From Modicisalibacter tunisiensis (GTDB lineage Bacteria; Pseudomonadota; Gammaproteobacteria; Pseudomonadales; Halomonadaceae): 64,000 bases of DNA. How positions within the stretch are numbered: the stretch's first letter is position 1; each line of letters begins with the position of its first letter. Location of the stretch: NCBI RefSeq assembly GCF_020148005.1, contig NZ_JAGXFD010000002.1, positions 1 through 64,000 on the forward strand, written 5' to 3'. Shown here piece by piece: positions 16,762 through 24,656 of this stretch. Below the pieces are notes generated by a model, which worked only from the letters and a program-made list of their open reading frames with translations, searched no databases and had not been told where the DNA came from. The position numbers were made by a program, and so were the translations under genes.

Positions 16762-17316
16762 TTATCGGTCGTCGTCGCCGGCCAGCAGCTCGCTGGTGCC
16801 GTCCCGCCAGTGGCGCATCGCCACCTGCACGGCCCGCAACAGCATCAGCAGGAAGCCGGCCATGACGGCGTAGTAGAGATAGCTCTTGGGAATGTCCACC
16901 GAGACCATCATCGAGTGCGTGCGGCCGGCGAGCCCGTAGGTGATCCAGGCGGCGGCGGCGAAGAAGACGATCCGCGCCAGATCGACAAACGTCGAGAGCA
17001 GGCGCCCCATCGCCGGCGGCATGTAGCGGTAGAAGAACTCGACCATGATGTGCGAGTTGCGGCGTACCGCCATGGACCCGCCGATGAAGCACACCAGGAT
17101 CAGCAGGTAGCGCGCCATCTCCTCGGTCCAGGCGACCGAGTCGCCGAGCACATAGCGGCTGAAGAACTGGAGAAAGACATCGAGGGCGAGCACCCAGAAG
17201 ATGCCCAGGGTGACGTAGTCCTCGATTCGGTAGTCGCGCGGGTCGAACGGGGCCTCGTCGGGGGCGGCCAGGGCCTCGAGCGCCTCGCTGTCATGGGACT
17301 GGCGTTGTTCCGTCAT
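16762..17316 (-). CDS. TRAP transporter small permease (DctQ), second system
   Basis: 184 aa with a long soluble N-terminus (about 35 residues, acidic) before four membrane helices. The DctQ motif is FSRYVLGDSVAWTEEMARYLLILVCFIGGSMAVRRNSH. The start is placed at ATG 17316 with GGAGACC upstream; a longer in-frame version would run through the intercistronic hairpin at 17331-17358. It lies between dctP and dctM on the minus strand. Confidence 0.88.
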   Translation of the reverse strand: MTEQRQSHDSEALEALAAPDEAPFDPRDYRIEDYVTLGIFWVLALDVFLQFFSRYVLGDSVAWTEEMARYLLILVCFIGGSMAVRRNSHIMVEFFYRYMPPAMGRLLSTFVDLARIVFFAAAAWITYGLAGRTHSMMVSVDIPKSYLYYAVMAGFLLMLLRAVQVAMRHWRDGTSELLAGDDDR

Positions 17317-17330
17317 CGCGGTCTCCGAAC

Positions 17331-17358
17331 CCCGCCCGGGGCATGGCCGCCGGGCGGG
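17331..17358 (-). promoter_or_regulatory. Intercistronic hairpin between second dctP and dctQ
   Basis: CCCGCCCGG (17331-17339) pairs with CCGGGCGGG (17350-17358), with an inner GGC/GCC pairing in the loop. It sits where the hairpin of the first TRAP operon (6572-6603) sits, suggesting the same device for high receptor levels. Confidence 0.55.
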
Positions 17359-17391
17359 TAATGAAGGGAAGGCGGTGTTCACGCGGTGGCG

Positions 17392-18390
17392 TTACTGACC
17401 GAGTGCCTGCAGACGGTCGTAGGTCTCCTGGTCCCAGGTGGCGGCGTCCCCGTTGTGGTAGGGCATCACGGCCTCGCGGAAGGGCTTGGTATCCACCTTG
17501 TTGACGGTCACGCCCTGGTCCTCGAACCAGCTCACCAGCTCTGCCTCGGACTGGCGGACGTCCTGGGTGATGTGCTCGCCGGCCTCCTGATAGACGTCGC
17601 GGAAGATCGTCTTGTCCTCGTCGGAGAGCCGGTTCCAGAACGGCCCGCCGGCGATGGTCAGCAGCGAATCGGTGATATGCCCGGTGAGGTTGATGTAGTC
17701 CTGCACCTCGTAGAACTTCTTGGCCTTGATGGTCGGCAGCGGATTCTCCTGGGCATCCACCACGCCCTGCTGCAGCGCCAGATAGACCTCAGAGAAGGCG
17801 ATCGGCGTCGGGTTCGCGCCGACGGCCTCCGGGAACATCATGTACATCGGCGCGTTGGGCACGCGGATCTTCAGCCCCTTCATGTCCGCGGGGGTGTTGA
17901 TCGGCTTGTTGGAGGTGGTGTGACGCTTGCCGTAGTAGTTGAGCGCCAGCGGCACGTTGCCGGTCGCATCCTGGTAGCCCTTGGCGATCTCCTTGAACAG
18001 GTCACTGTGCGCGTAGGCCTTCCAGTGATCGAAATCGCGGAACATGTAGGGCGCCCCGGCGATGCCGATGGGCCCGTAGGAACGGCCGGCGAACTGGTTG
18101 CCGGTGAAGATCAGGTCGATGGTGCCGAGCGACAGGCCCTCGTTGATGTCGGCCTCCTTGCCCAGCGACGAGGCCGGATACACCTCGACCGTGTAGCGCC
18201 CGTCGGTACGCTTCTCGATCTGGTCGCCGGCCCAGACGGCCCACTTGTGATAGGGCTCGGACGTCTCGTAGACGTGCGCGAAGCGCAGCGTCTCGGCACT
18301 GGCCATGCCGGCCGCGCTGATGCCGGCCAGCAGCATGGCGGTCGAGATCCAGCGGTTGATGCGGGTGTGGCGGGTGCGCGTGTTGCCCAT
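17392..18390 (-). CDS. TRAP transporter substrate-binding protein (DctP), second system
   Basis: 332 aa. The signal peptide is visible (basic MGNTRTRHTRINRW, hydrophobic stretch, cleavage after GMASA near residue 32). Receptor core: RTDGRYTVEVYPASSLGKEADINEG is split over about residues 55-80, and GLKIRVPNAPMYMMF followed by FSEVYLALQQGVVDAQENP carries the carboxylate-binding Arg and the DctP signature. Start ATG 18390 follows AAGGGAGA. The putative GntR operator lies 63 bases upstream. Probable ligand: an aldonate such as threonate or a related acid (inference from the adjacent operon). Confidence 0.9.
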   Translation of the reverse strand: MGNTRTRHTRINRWISTAMLLAGISAAGMASAETLRFAHVYETSEPYHKWAVWAGDQIEKRTDGRYTVEVYPASSLGKEADINEGLSLGTIDLIFTGNQFAGRSYGPIGIAGAPYMFRDFDHWKAYAHSDLFKEIAKGYQDATGNVPLALNYYGKRHTTSNKPINTPADMKGLKIRVPNAPMYMMFPEAVGANPTPIAFSEVYLALQQGVVDAQENPLPTIKAKKFYEVQDYINLTGHITDSLLTIAGGPFWNRLSDEDKTIFRDVYQEAGEHITQDVRQSEAELVSWFEDQGVTVNKVDTKPFREAVMPYHNGDAATWDQETYDRLQALGQ

Positions 18391-18452
18391 TTATTGTTCT
18401 CCCTTGAAAGACATGGCAGGTCACTGCCCGGTATTGGCTCGATGGCGCAAAT

Positions 18453-18467
18453 GTATACGTGTCATAC
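18453..18467. promoter_or_regulatory. Putative GntR operator upstream of second TRAP operon
   Basis: GTATACGTGTCATAC, the most symmetric of the three related sites (GTAT-N7-ATAC), located between the DUF1537 kinase stop and the dctP start. It implies a separate promoter for the transporter operon. Confidence 0.55.
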
Positions 18468-18518
18468 CATCATAAGGAAAGCTAGCCGTCGTCGCGTCAT
18501 GGCGCAACGGCCGGTGTA

Positions 18519-19667
18519 TTATCCTCTGGTCGTAGACGCCGCCAGCAGCCGCACCAGCAGGTCGTCGTCACCGAAGCCGCCGGCCTTGGTCACCACGGGC
18601 TGGCGGCGCTCGCCCTCCAGCCAGCCCCAGGCGACCCCGGGCTCCCACTCGCCGGCCACCTCGATCGAACGCACGCCCCGATGTCGCAGCAGCGCCATGG
18701 CGGTGTCGCCGCCGGTCAGGAACAGCCAGGGCGGGGAAGCCGCCCGCGCCAGCCAGGCCTGGGCCTGCACCGCCAGGACACGGGCCACATCGTCCGCCGT
18801 CCATTCGCGGCCGACACGCCCCGGCCGCAGCAGCGTCGTCCCCTGCCAGCCCGCCGGTGGTGCCCGGTCGGCGGGCGCCTCGGCCTCCCGCCAGACGACC
18901 GGACACTCCGCCAGCTGCGCCATCTGACGGCGGGCCTGCTCGCAGCGCGACCCGACCACCAGCAGCCAGGTGTCGCCGGGCGCGGGCGTCGGCCCCTGCC
19001 CCCGGAAGTGCCGCCGCGCCAGGGCCTGACACAGGCCCGCCGCGCCCACCAGGAGGCCGGGGGCCGGCGCGGTTTCCAGGGCATCCACCAGGGCATCCAG
19101 CGCCGCCTCGTCCTCGGCATCCCAGACGATGTCGCCTGCCAGGCGTGCGTCTTCCACGCTGCGGCAGGCCACCGCCAGCCCGGCGGCCGCGAACAGCTCG
19201 GGCAGCGCCCCGTCCGGGGGGGCCGAGCGGGCATCCCGCGCGAAATCGCTCTCTGCCAGCGCCCGGCCGTGCACCTGCACCCGGCCGTGGCGCACGGTGC
19301 GTCCCTGGGACGGCACCGCCGGCGCCACGATCAGTGGGTAACCGAGCACCCGCCTTGCCGCCAGGCTCTCGGCCACCACATGACCGCGCAGGGTGGAATC
19401 GATCTTCTTGATCACCAGCGCCGGGGACAGCGCTTTCACCGCGTTGAACACCTCGGCCACCCGGGCGGCCGCCTCGGCGACCGGGGCATGGCGGGTCTCG
19501 GTGTTGACCGCCAGCACCTCGCAGTCGCCGACATCGTCCAGCACGGCGGCCAGGTCCGTGGGCGACACCACCACCCGGGTACGCGCCCCCCGGCCGGCGA
19601 ACGGTGCGGCGGCGTCGAGGGCGCCGGTCAGGTCATCGGCGACGATCACCACGCGCCATTCAGGCAT
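18519..19667 (-). CDS. Four-carbon acid sugar kinase (DUF1537 family), D-threonate kinase-like
   Basis: 382 aa. N-terminal DUF1537 domain with VIVADDLTGALDAAAPFAGRG (about residues 6-27), VNTETRH and the KKIDSTLRGHV motif; C-terminal nucleotide-binding domain with LFLTGGDTA and KAGGFGDDDLL. Family members phosphorylate D-threonate, D-erythronate or related acids at O4. Pairing with PdxA2 (the genes overlap by 8 bases) fits the D-threonate route: kinase, then oxidative decarboxylation to dihydroxyacetone phosphate. Start ATG 19667 chosen because the match begins at MPEWRVVIVADD. Confidence 0.85.
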   Translation of the reverse strand: MPEWRVVIVADDLTGALDAAAPFAGRGARTRVVVSPTDLAAVLDDVGDCEVLAVNTETRHAPVAEAAARVAEVFNAVKALSPALVIKKIDSTLRGHVVAESLAARRVLGYPLIVAPAVPSQGRTVRHGRVQVHGRALAESDFARDARSAPPDGALPELFAAAGLAVACRSVEDARLAGDIVWDAEDEAALDALVDALETAPAPGLLVGAAGLCQALARRHFRGQGPTPAPGDTWLLVVGSRCEQARRQMAQLAECPVVWREAEAPADRAPPAGWQGTTLLRPGRVGREWTADDVARVLAVQAQAWLARAASPPWLFLTGGDTAMALLRHRGVRSIEVAGEWEPGVAWGWLEGERRQPVVTKAGGFGDDDLLVRLLAASTTRG

Positions 19668-20655
19668 GCCTGCCTCCCCTCGCCAGCCGCCGGGCATAGG
19701 CCAGCGCCGCCGACAGGTTGGTGGCATCGGCCCGGCCCTGCCAGGCGATGTCGAAGGCGGTGCCGTGATCGACCGAGGTACGCTGGACCGGCAGCCCCAG
19801 GCTGACGTTGACGGTGGTATCGAAGGCGATGAGCTTGACGGGGATGTGGCCCTGGTCGTGGTACTGGGCCACTACCAGATCGAACTCGCCGCGATGGGCG
19901 CGGTAGAAGACGGTGTCGGCCGAGATTGGCCCCTGGACCGTGTAGCCCTCCTGCTGCAGGGCACTCACGGCAGGCCGGATGATGCGCTCGTCCTGATCGC
20001 CGAAGATGCCGCCCTCGCCGCAGTGCGGGTTGAGCCCGGCCACGGCGATGCGCGGATTCGCCACGCCCAGCGACTCGAGATGCGCATGGCCGGCCCGCAC
20101 AGTCTCGGCGATGCGCGCCTCGGTGACGCGCTCGATGGCCTCGGCCAGGGAGACATGGGTCGAGACATGGATCGTCGACAGCGTGGCCGAGGCCAGCAGC
20201 ATGAACGAGGACGGCGCGCCGGTCAGCGCGGCCAGCATGCCGGTGTGCCCGTCATAGAAGCGCTGTGCGGCGTGGAGCGCCGCCTTGTTGAGCGGCGCGG
20301 TGACGATGACCCCGGCCCGGCCGGCCTGCACGCATTCCACCGCCCGCGCGACGCAGCGAAAGGCCGTCTCCCCCGCCGCCGCACTGACCCGGCCGTCGAT
20401 GATGGGACCGGCGGGACGCGCGATCGACGCCACGGCGACGACATCATCGCCCGGGGCATCATCGAGCTCGCCAAAGCGCAGCGAGGCGTCGACCAGGCCG
20501 GCGGCACGCTCGAAGGTGGGGATGTCACCGACCAGCAGCGTCTCGCGGCGCTGCTCCGGTGTCATGGCGGCCAGCGCACGGCAGATGATCTCCGGGCCGA
20601 TGCCGGCCGGGTCGCCCATGGTGACGGCGAGGGGATAGAAGCGCGGCGCGGTCAT
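19660..20655 (-). CDS. pdxA2: PdxA2-type 4-phospho-D-threonate/erythronate dehydrogenase
   Basis: 331 aa PdxA-family NAD-dependent dehydrogenase/decarboxylase: AVTMGDPAGIGPEI at the N-terminus, TAPLNKAALH, and the metal and phosphate-binding AGLNPHCGEGGIFGDQDE and QYHDQGHIPVKLI. It lies between an SDR and a DUF1537 kinase, which marks the catabolic PdxA2 branch rather than vitamin B6 synthesis. Expected reaction: 4-phospho-D-threonate (or erythronate) plus NAD to dihydroxyacetone phosphate, CO2 and NADH. The start ATG overlaps the SDR stop by four bases. Confidence 0.87.
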   Translation of the reverse strand: MTAPRFYPLAVTMGDPAGIGPEIICRALAAMTPEQRRETLLVGDIPTFERAAGLVDASLRFGELDDAPGDDVVAVASIARPAGPIIDGRVSAAAGETAFRCVARAVECVQAGRAGVIVTAPLNKAALHAAQRFYDGHTGMLAALTGAPSSFMLLASATLSTIHVSTHVSLAEAIERVTEARIAETVRAGHAHLESLGVANPRIAVAGLNPHCGEGGIFGDQDERIIRPAVSALQQEGYTVQGPISADTVFYRAHRGEFDLVVAQYHDQGHIPVKLIAFDTTVNVSLGLPVQRTSVDHGTAFDIAWQGRADATNLSAALAYARRLARGGRHA

Positions 20656-21416
20656 GGCATCAGCTGCCCGCCGTTGACCTCGATCACCTGGCCGGTCACG
20701 TAGGCGCTGAGCGCATCGTTGACCAGGAACAGGTAGGCGCCGACGCAGTCCTCGGCATTGCCCAGCCGCCCCATGGGGATGGTGGCGCGCATCGCCTCGA
20801 GCTGTTCCTCGCTGGAGTAGCGCCCATGGAAATCGGTGGCGATGACGCCGGGTGCCACGGCATTGACGCGGATGTTGTCGGCCGCCAGCTCCTTGGCCAT
20901 GGCCCGGGTCAGGGTGCTCACGCAGCCCTTGGCGGACGCGTACAGGCCGACGCCCGGCCCGCCGCCGTTGCGCGCGGCGATCGAGGTGGTATGCACGAGG
21001 TTGCCGCCGCCCTGGCGCCGGAAGTGCGCCACCGCGGCGCGACTGGCCATCACCACCGAGCGCACGTTGAGGTCCATCACCCGGTCGTACTGATCGTCGT
21101 CCATCTCGGCCAGCGGCACCCGGCCCAGCAGGTCGCCGGCATTGTTGATCAGCACGTCCAGGCCGCCCAGCGCCTCGGCGGCCTGATCGACCACCGCCAC
21201 CGCCGTGGCCGAGCGGCTGACGTCGCCCCGGATCAGGTGCGCCTCACCGCCCGCGGACTCGATGGCTTCGGCCACCTGACGCGCCGCCGCCTCGCTGGCA
21301 TGATAGTGAACGCCGACCCGGGCACCCAGCGCCCCGAGACGGGTGGCCACGGCCGCGCCGATCCCCCGGCTGGCACCGGTGATCAGGATGCGTTTTCCCG
21401 CGATGGATTCGAACAT
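20652..21416 (-). CDS. SDR-family oxidoreductase (FabG-like) of the threonate-type operon
   Basis: 254 aa short-chain dehydrogenase: ITGASRGIGAAVA (cofactor), NNAGD, catalytic Ser in HTTSIAARNG, and YASAKG with Tyr and Lys. The C-terminal ends VTGQVIEVNGGQLMP. First gene of a tightly coupled SDR-PdxA2-kinase operon (ATGA overlap with pdxA2). A likely role is NAD(P)-dependent interconversion of a four- or five-carbon acid before phosphorylation; the exact substrate is not visible. The start at 21416 follows CAGGAGAAATCC; the upstream in-frame stretch contains the operator and is not coding. Confidence 0.82.
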   Translation of the reverse strand: MFESIAGKRILITGASRGIGAAVATRLGALGARVGVHYHASEAAARQVAEAIESAGGEAHLIRGDVSRSATAVAVVDQAAEALGGLDVLINNAGDLLGRVPLAEMDDDQYDRVMDLNVRSVVMASRAAVAHFRRQGGGNLVHTTSIAARNGGGPGVGLYASAKGCVSTLTRAMAKELAADNIRVNAVAPGVIATDFHGRYSSEEQLEAMRATIPMGRLGNAEDCVGAYLFLVNDALSAYVTGQVIEVNGGQLMP

Positions 21417-21468
21417 GGATTTCTCCTGGTGAAGGGGTCGCCAGCGGAAGTGGATTGCCTCACACTTG

Positions 21469-21483
21469 GCATACCTGTCATAC
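21469..21483. promoter_or_regulatory. Putative GntR operator in the divergent SDR / XylX-like promoter
   Basis: GCATACCTGTCATAC, related to the sites at 9990 and 18453. It lies in the 147-base gap between the SDR operon (minus) and the XylX-like gene (plus), so one bound protein could control both. Confidence 0.55.
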
Positions 21484-21563
21484 ATGCTGACAATGATAGA
21501 CCATCGCTTCGACACGTCAGTGCGACGTTTGTCGGCCCTCTCATCCGAACAGGAGGCTTTTTC

Positions 21564-22736
21564 ATGTCGTCACCCTTGAGCGAGCGCTATCTGCCCGACG
21601 ATCACGCGCGCGCCCTGCTGGTGGGCCGCGTCTGGCGCGACGTCCCACGTCCCGGCCCCGCCGTCGTCGCCGTTCGCGGCGGGGACGTGATCGACCTCTC
21701 CGCGCACGCCGCCACCCTCGCCGACCTGCTGGAAGATCCCCGCGCCCATGAACTCGTCGCCACGGCCGACGGCGACGTCCTCGGCAGCGTGGAGACCCTG
21801 CTTGCCAACTCGCTGCGCGATGAGCCCAGCGCTCTCTACCTGCTGGCGCCCTGCGATGTGCAGGCGATCAAGGCCTGCGGGGTCACCTTTGCCGTGTCGA
21901 TGCTGGAACGCGTCATCGAGGAACAGGCCGGCGGCGACGCCTCGCGCGCCCATGCCCTGCGCGAGGAGCTGCAGTCGCTGATCGGTACCGACCTGTCGCG
22001 CATCCGGCCGGGCTCTCCGGACGCCCAGGCGCTGAAACGCGAGCTCCAGGCCCGGGGCGCCTGGTCGCAGTACATGGAGGTGGGAATCGGCCCCGACGCG
22101 GAAGTCTTCACCAAGTCACAACCGCTTTCGGCCGTGGGGTTCGGGCAGGGGGTCGGACTGCACCCGGCGTCGCAGTGGAACAACCCGGAACCGGAGGTGG
22201 TGCTGGCCGTCGACAGCCGGGGACAGGCCCGCGGCGCCACCCTGGGCAACGACGTCAACCTCCGCGACATCGAGGGGCGCAGCGCGCTGCTGCTGGGCAA
22301 GGCGAAGGACAACAATGCGTCCTGTGCGGTCGGCCCCTTCGTGCGCCTGTTCGACGAGCACTTCACCCTGGACACGATCCGCGGGGCGCAGGTGTCCCTG
22401 CGCATCGAGGGCAGCGACGACGACTTCCTGCTCGAGGATGCCAGCGACATGCGCCAGATCAGCCGCGATCCGCTCGACCTGGTGGCGCAGACGCTGGGCG
22501 CCCATCATCAGTACCCCGACGGATTCATGCTGTTTCTGGGCACGATGTTCTCGCCGATCCTCGACCGTGACGGCGAGGGCCAGGGCTTCACCCACCACAT
22601 CGGTGATCGTGTGACCATCGCCACCCCGAGCCTCGGCGCCCTGGTCAACCACGTCGATCGCAGCGACGCCCTGCCGCCCTGGACCTTCGGCATCCGGGAA
22701 CTCTACCGTCACCTGGCCGCGACCCAGACGCGCTGA
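21564..22736 (+). CDS. FAH-family protein resembling 2-keto-3-deoxy-D-xylonate dehydratase (XylX)
   Basis: 390 aa. An N-terminal domain of about 150 residues is followed by an FAH catalytic domain (VGIGPDAEVFTKSQPLSAVG, WNNPEPEVVLAVDSRG with the Glu-x-Glu ligands, and GNDVNLRDIEGRSALLL). Size and layout match Caulobacter XylX, which converts 2-keto-3-deoxy-D-xylonate to alpha-ketoglutarate semialdehyde. The matching dehydrogenase is 20 kb away at 1225-2802; no aldonate dehydratase of the IlvD/Edd type is seen here. Start ATG 21564 follows AGGAGG. Divergent from the SDR-PdxA2-kinase operon with a shared operator. Confidence 0.75.
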   Translation: MSSPLSERYLPDDHARALLVGRVWRDVPRPGPAVVAVRGGDVIDLSAHAATLADLLEDPRAHELVATADGDVLGSVETLLANSLRDEPSALYLLAPCDVQAIKACGVTFAVSMLERVIEEQAGGDASRAHALREELQSLIGTDLSRIRPGSPDAQALKRELQARGAWSQYMEVGIGPDAEVFTKSQPLSAVGFGQGVGLHPASQWNNPEPEVVLAVDSRGQARGATLGNDVNLRDIEGRSALLLGKAKDNNASCAVGPFVRLFDEHFTLDTIRGAQVSLRIEGSDDDFLLEDASDMRQISRDPLDLVAQTLGAHHQYPDGFMLFLGTMFSPILDRDGEGQGFTHHIGDRVTIATPSLGALVNHVDRSDALPPWTFGIRELYRHLAATQTR

Positions 22737-22743
22737 AACGAAA

Positions 22744-22769
22744 AGACCCCGGTCGATTGACCGGGGTCT
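22744..22769. terminator. Bidirectional intrinsic terminator
   Basis: 11-bp stem AGACCCCGGTC / GACCGGGGTCT with a GATT loop. The AAAA on its left gives a U-run for the minus-strand cold-shock gene; it also ends the XylX-like gene. Confidence 0.8.
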
Positions 22770-22823
22770 CGCGATTCGAGATCGCTTGGGCCGACGATGG
22801 CTCGCCGGCCCCGCCATCAAGAC

Positions 22824-23027
22824 TTAGAGAGCCTTGATCTTGGCAGCCTGAAGGCCTTTCTTGCCCTGAGTCACCTCGAAGGAGACTTTCTGACCGTCCT
22901 GCAGGCTCTTGAATCCGTCTGCCTGGATTTCGGAGAAGTGAGCGAAGAGGTCGTCACCACCGTCGTCCGGAGAGATGAAGCCGTAGCCTTTGGTGTCGTT
23001 GAACCACTTGACAGTGCCAGTTGCCAT
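22824..23027 (-). CDS. Cold-shock domain protein (CspA family)
   Basis: 67 aa single cold-shock domain, an RNA/ssDNA chaperone of the cytoplasm. RNP1 is KGYGFI (about residues 13-18) and RNP2 is DLFAHF (about 26-31); the start [11 protein letters not shown] is the canonical one. It is single-gene, with the terminator at 22744-22769 and a long upstream region (23028-23280) that probably holds the promoter and a long 5' UTR, usual for csp genes. Confidence 0.95.
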   Translation of the reverse strand: MATGTVKWFNDTKGYGFISPDDGGDDLFAHFSEIQADGFKSLQDGQKVSFEVTQGKKGLQAAKIKAL

Positions 23028-23280
23028 TGTCGATTTCCTTAACTAGCTAAATATGATACCGGGTGGGCAAGACCGTCTCGCCTCGGGCCCGAAGTGCGTG
23101 GTAAGACAAGGGGGGAATGCGCACTGAAGAGTTTCGAGAATCGACAACCAACCGACGCCATTCAACTTGCTAACCTACGCAGCGGATCATGCATGATCGT
23201 TTCGAACCGTGTCAAGCTACGCTGAACTGGATCTCGCCGATCACGCCACGCCCGCAATACGCAACATAGATGGAAAAACC

Positions 23281-24123
23281 ATGCACGTCCAGAACGTCGA
23301 TTACACCTCGCCCGATGCGCCGCAACGTTTCATGACATCGCTCAAGGAGACGGGATTCGCGGTGCTGCGCAACCACCCGATCCCCTTCTCGCAGGTGGAA
23401 ACGATCTACGCCCGCTGGGAGGCCTTCTTCGCCTCGCCCGACAAATACCGATGGCGCTTCGACCCGCAGCGCCAGGACGGCTACTTTCCCCCCGAGATCT
23501 CGGAGACCGCCAAGGGCCATGGCCAGCGCGACCTCAAGGAGTACTACCATGTCTACCCATGGGGACGTCTCCCGGAGCCCCTGCGCGACGATATCCTCGC
23601 CTACTATCGTCGTGCCGAGAGTCTGGCACGGACCCTGCTCGGCTGGATCGAGCGCGAGGCCCCGGCCGAGGTGGCCGAGGGCTTTCACGAGCCCCTGTCA
23701 CGGATGATCGACGGCAGCGAGCAGACGCTGCTGCGGGTCCTGCACTATCCGCCGCTGGCCGGCGACGAGCCCGAGGGCGCGGTGCGCGCCGCCGCCCACG
23801 AGGACATCAACCTGTTGACCGTGCTGCCCGCGGCCAACGCGCCGGGGCTCGAGGTTCGCGACCGCCACGGCGACTGGCACCCGGTCCCCTGCGACCCCGG
23901 GCAGCTGATCATCAATGTCGGCGACATGCTGCAGGAGGCCTCGCACGGCTATTTTCCCTCGACCACGCACCGCGTCACCAACCCCGGCGACGACAGCCGC
24001 CATCGGGGGCGCCTGTCGCTGCCGCTGTTCCTCCATCCGCGCCCGGACGTGGTATTGTCCGAGCGATACACGGCCGACGCCTATCTGCAGGAGCGCCTGC
24101 GGGAACTGGGCGTGGTGTCGTGA
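23281..24123 (+). CDS. 2OG-Fe(II) oxygenase, isopenicillin N synthase-like
   Basis: 280 aa non-heme iron dioxygenase. The N-terminal DIOX_N-like part reads TGFAVLRNHPIP. The Fe triad is visible as HEDINLLTVL (His and Asp) and STTHRVTNP (His); the Arg for 2-oxoglutarate lies in RLSLPLFLHP. The substrate is unknown; gibberellin or penicillin names given to relatives would not apply here. Start taken at ATG 23281, where family similarity begins; an in-frame GTG at 23209 lacks a ribosome site and would add 24 atypical residues. Not obviously in an operon with the TM2 gene 67 bases downstream. Confidence 0.82.
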   Translation: MHVQNVDYTSPDAPQRFMTSLKETGFAVLRNHPIPFSQVETIYARWEAFFASPDKYRWRFDPQRQDGYFPPEISETAKGHGQRDLKEYYHVYPWGRLPEPLRDDILAYYRRAESLARTLLGWIEREAPAEVAEGFHEPLSRMIDGSEQTLLRVLHYPPLAGDEPEGAVRAAAHEDINLLTVLPAANAPGLEVRDRHGDWHPVPCDPGQLIINVGDMLQEASHGYFPSTTHRVTNPGDDSRHRGRLSLPLFLHPRPDVVLSERYTADAYLQERLRELGVVS

Positions 24124-24190
24124 CCCCGATTCACGGGCGAGCCCGACGCGGCTCGCCCTCCGAAACCGCGAAACGACCACAGGAGTTGGC

Positions 24191-24601
24191 GTGACACAAC
24201 TGGCATCCTCGAACACCCACAGCAAGGCCATCGGCTACCTGCTGTGGCTCTTCGGCTTCACCGGCGCCCACCGCTTCTACTACGGCAAGCCGGTCACCGG
24301 GACAATCTGGTTTCTGACCCTCGGCCTGCTGGGCATCGGCTGGCTGATCGACCTGTTCCTGATTCCGCTGATGGATCGCCAGGCCGACATTCGCTATCGA
24401 GCCGGGCCGATCGACTACACGGTCGCCTGGGTGCTGCTGACCTTTCTCGGCGTGTTCGGCATCCACCGCATGTACATGGGCAAGTGGCTGACCGGCCTGC
24501 TCTACCTGCTCACCGGCGGCCTGTTTCTGGTGGGCATTCTCTACGACTTCTGGACGCTCAACGACCAGATCACCTACAAGAACGCCCGTCGCGGCCTCTG
24601 A
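24191..24601 (+). CDS. Tandem TM2-domain membrane protein
   Basis: 136 aa from a GTG start (24191) with AGGAG 6 bases upstream. Two TM2 domains in tandem are visible: GYLLWLFGFTGAHRFYYGK... (about residues 14-58) and LLTFLGVFGIHRMYMGKW... (about 82-128), each a helix-turn-helix pair with the conserved G-x-H-R-F/M-Y-x-G-K turn. Four membrane segments are predicted in total. Function of bacterial TM2 proteins is not established. The ExoD gene follows 55 bases downstream. Confidence 0.85.
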   Translation: MTQLASSNTHSKAIGYLLWLFGFTGAHRFYYGKPVTGTIWFLTLGLLGIGWLIDLFLIPLMDRQADIRYRAGPIDYTVAWVLLTFLGVFGIHRMYMGKWLTGLLYLLTGGLFLVGILYDFWTLNDQITYKNARRGL

Positions 24602-24656
24602 CCGCGCACGGCACGGGGCAACGGAGCTGCCCGCCATCCACCAGGGAGGTTTCACG

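Noticed and set aside
19660-20655. Vitamin B6 biosynthetic PdxA
   Set aside because: Coupling with a DUF1537 kinase and SDR and the sugar-acid setting fit catabolic PdxA2; no ksgA or surA neighbour, which usually accompany true pdxA.
23209-23281. GTG start for the 2OG-Fe(II) oxygenase
   Set aside because: No ribosome site and the extra N-terminus is unlike the family; ATG 23281 fits better.
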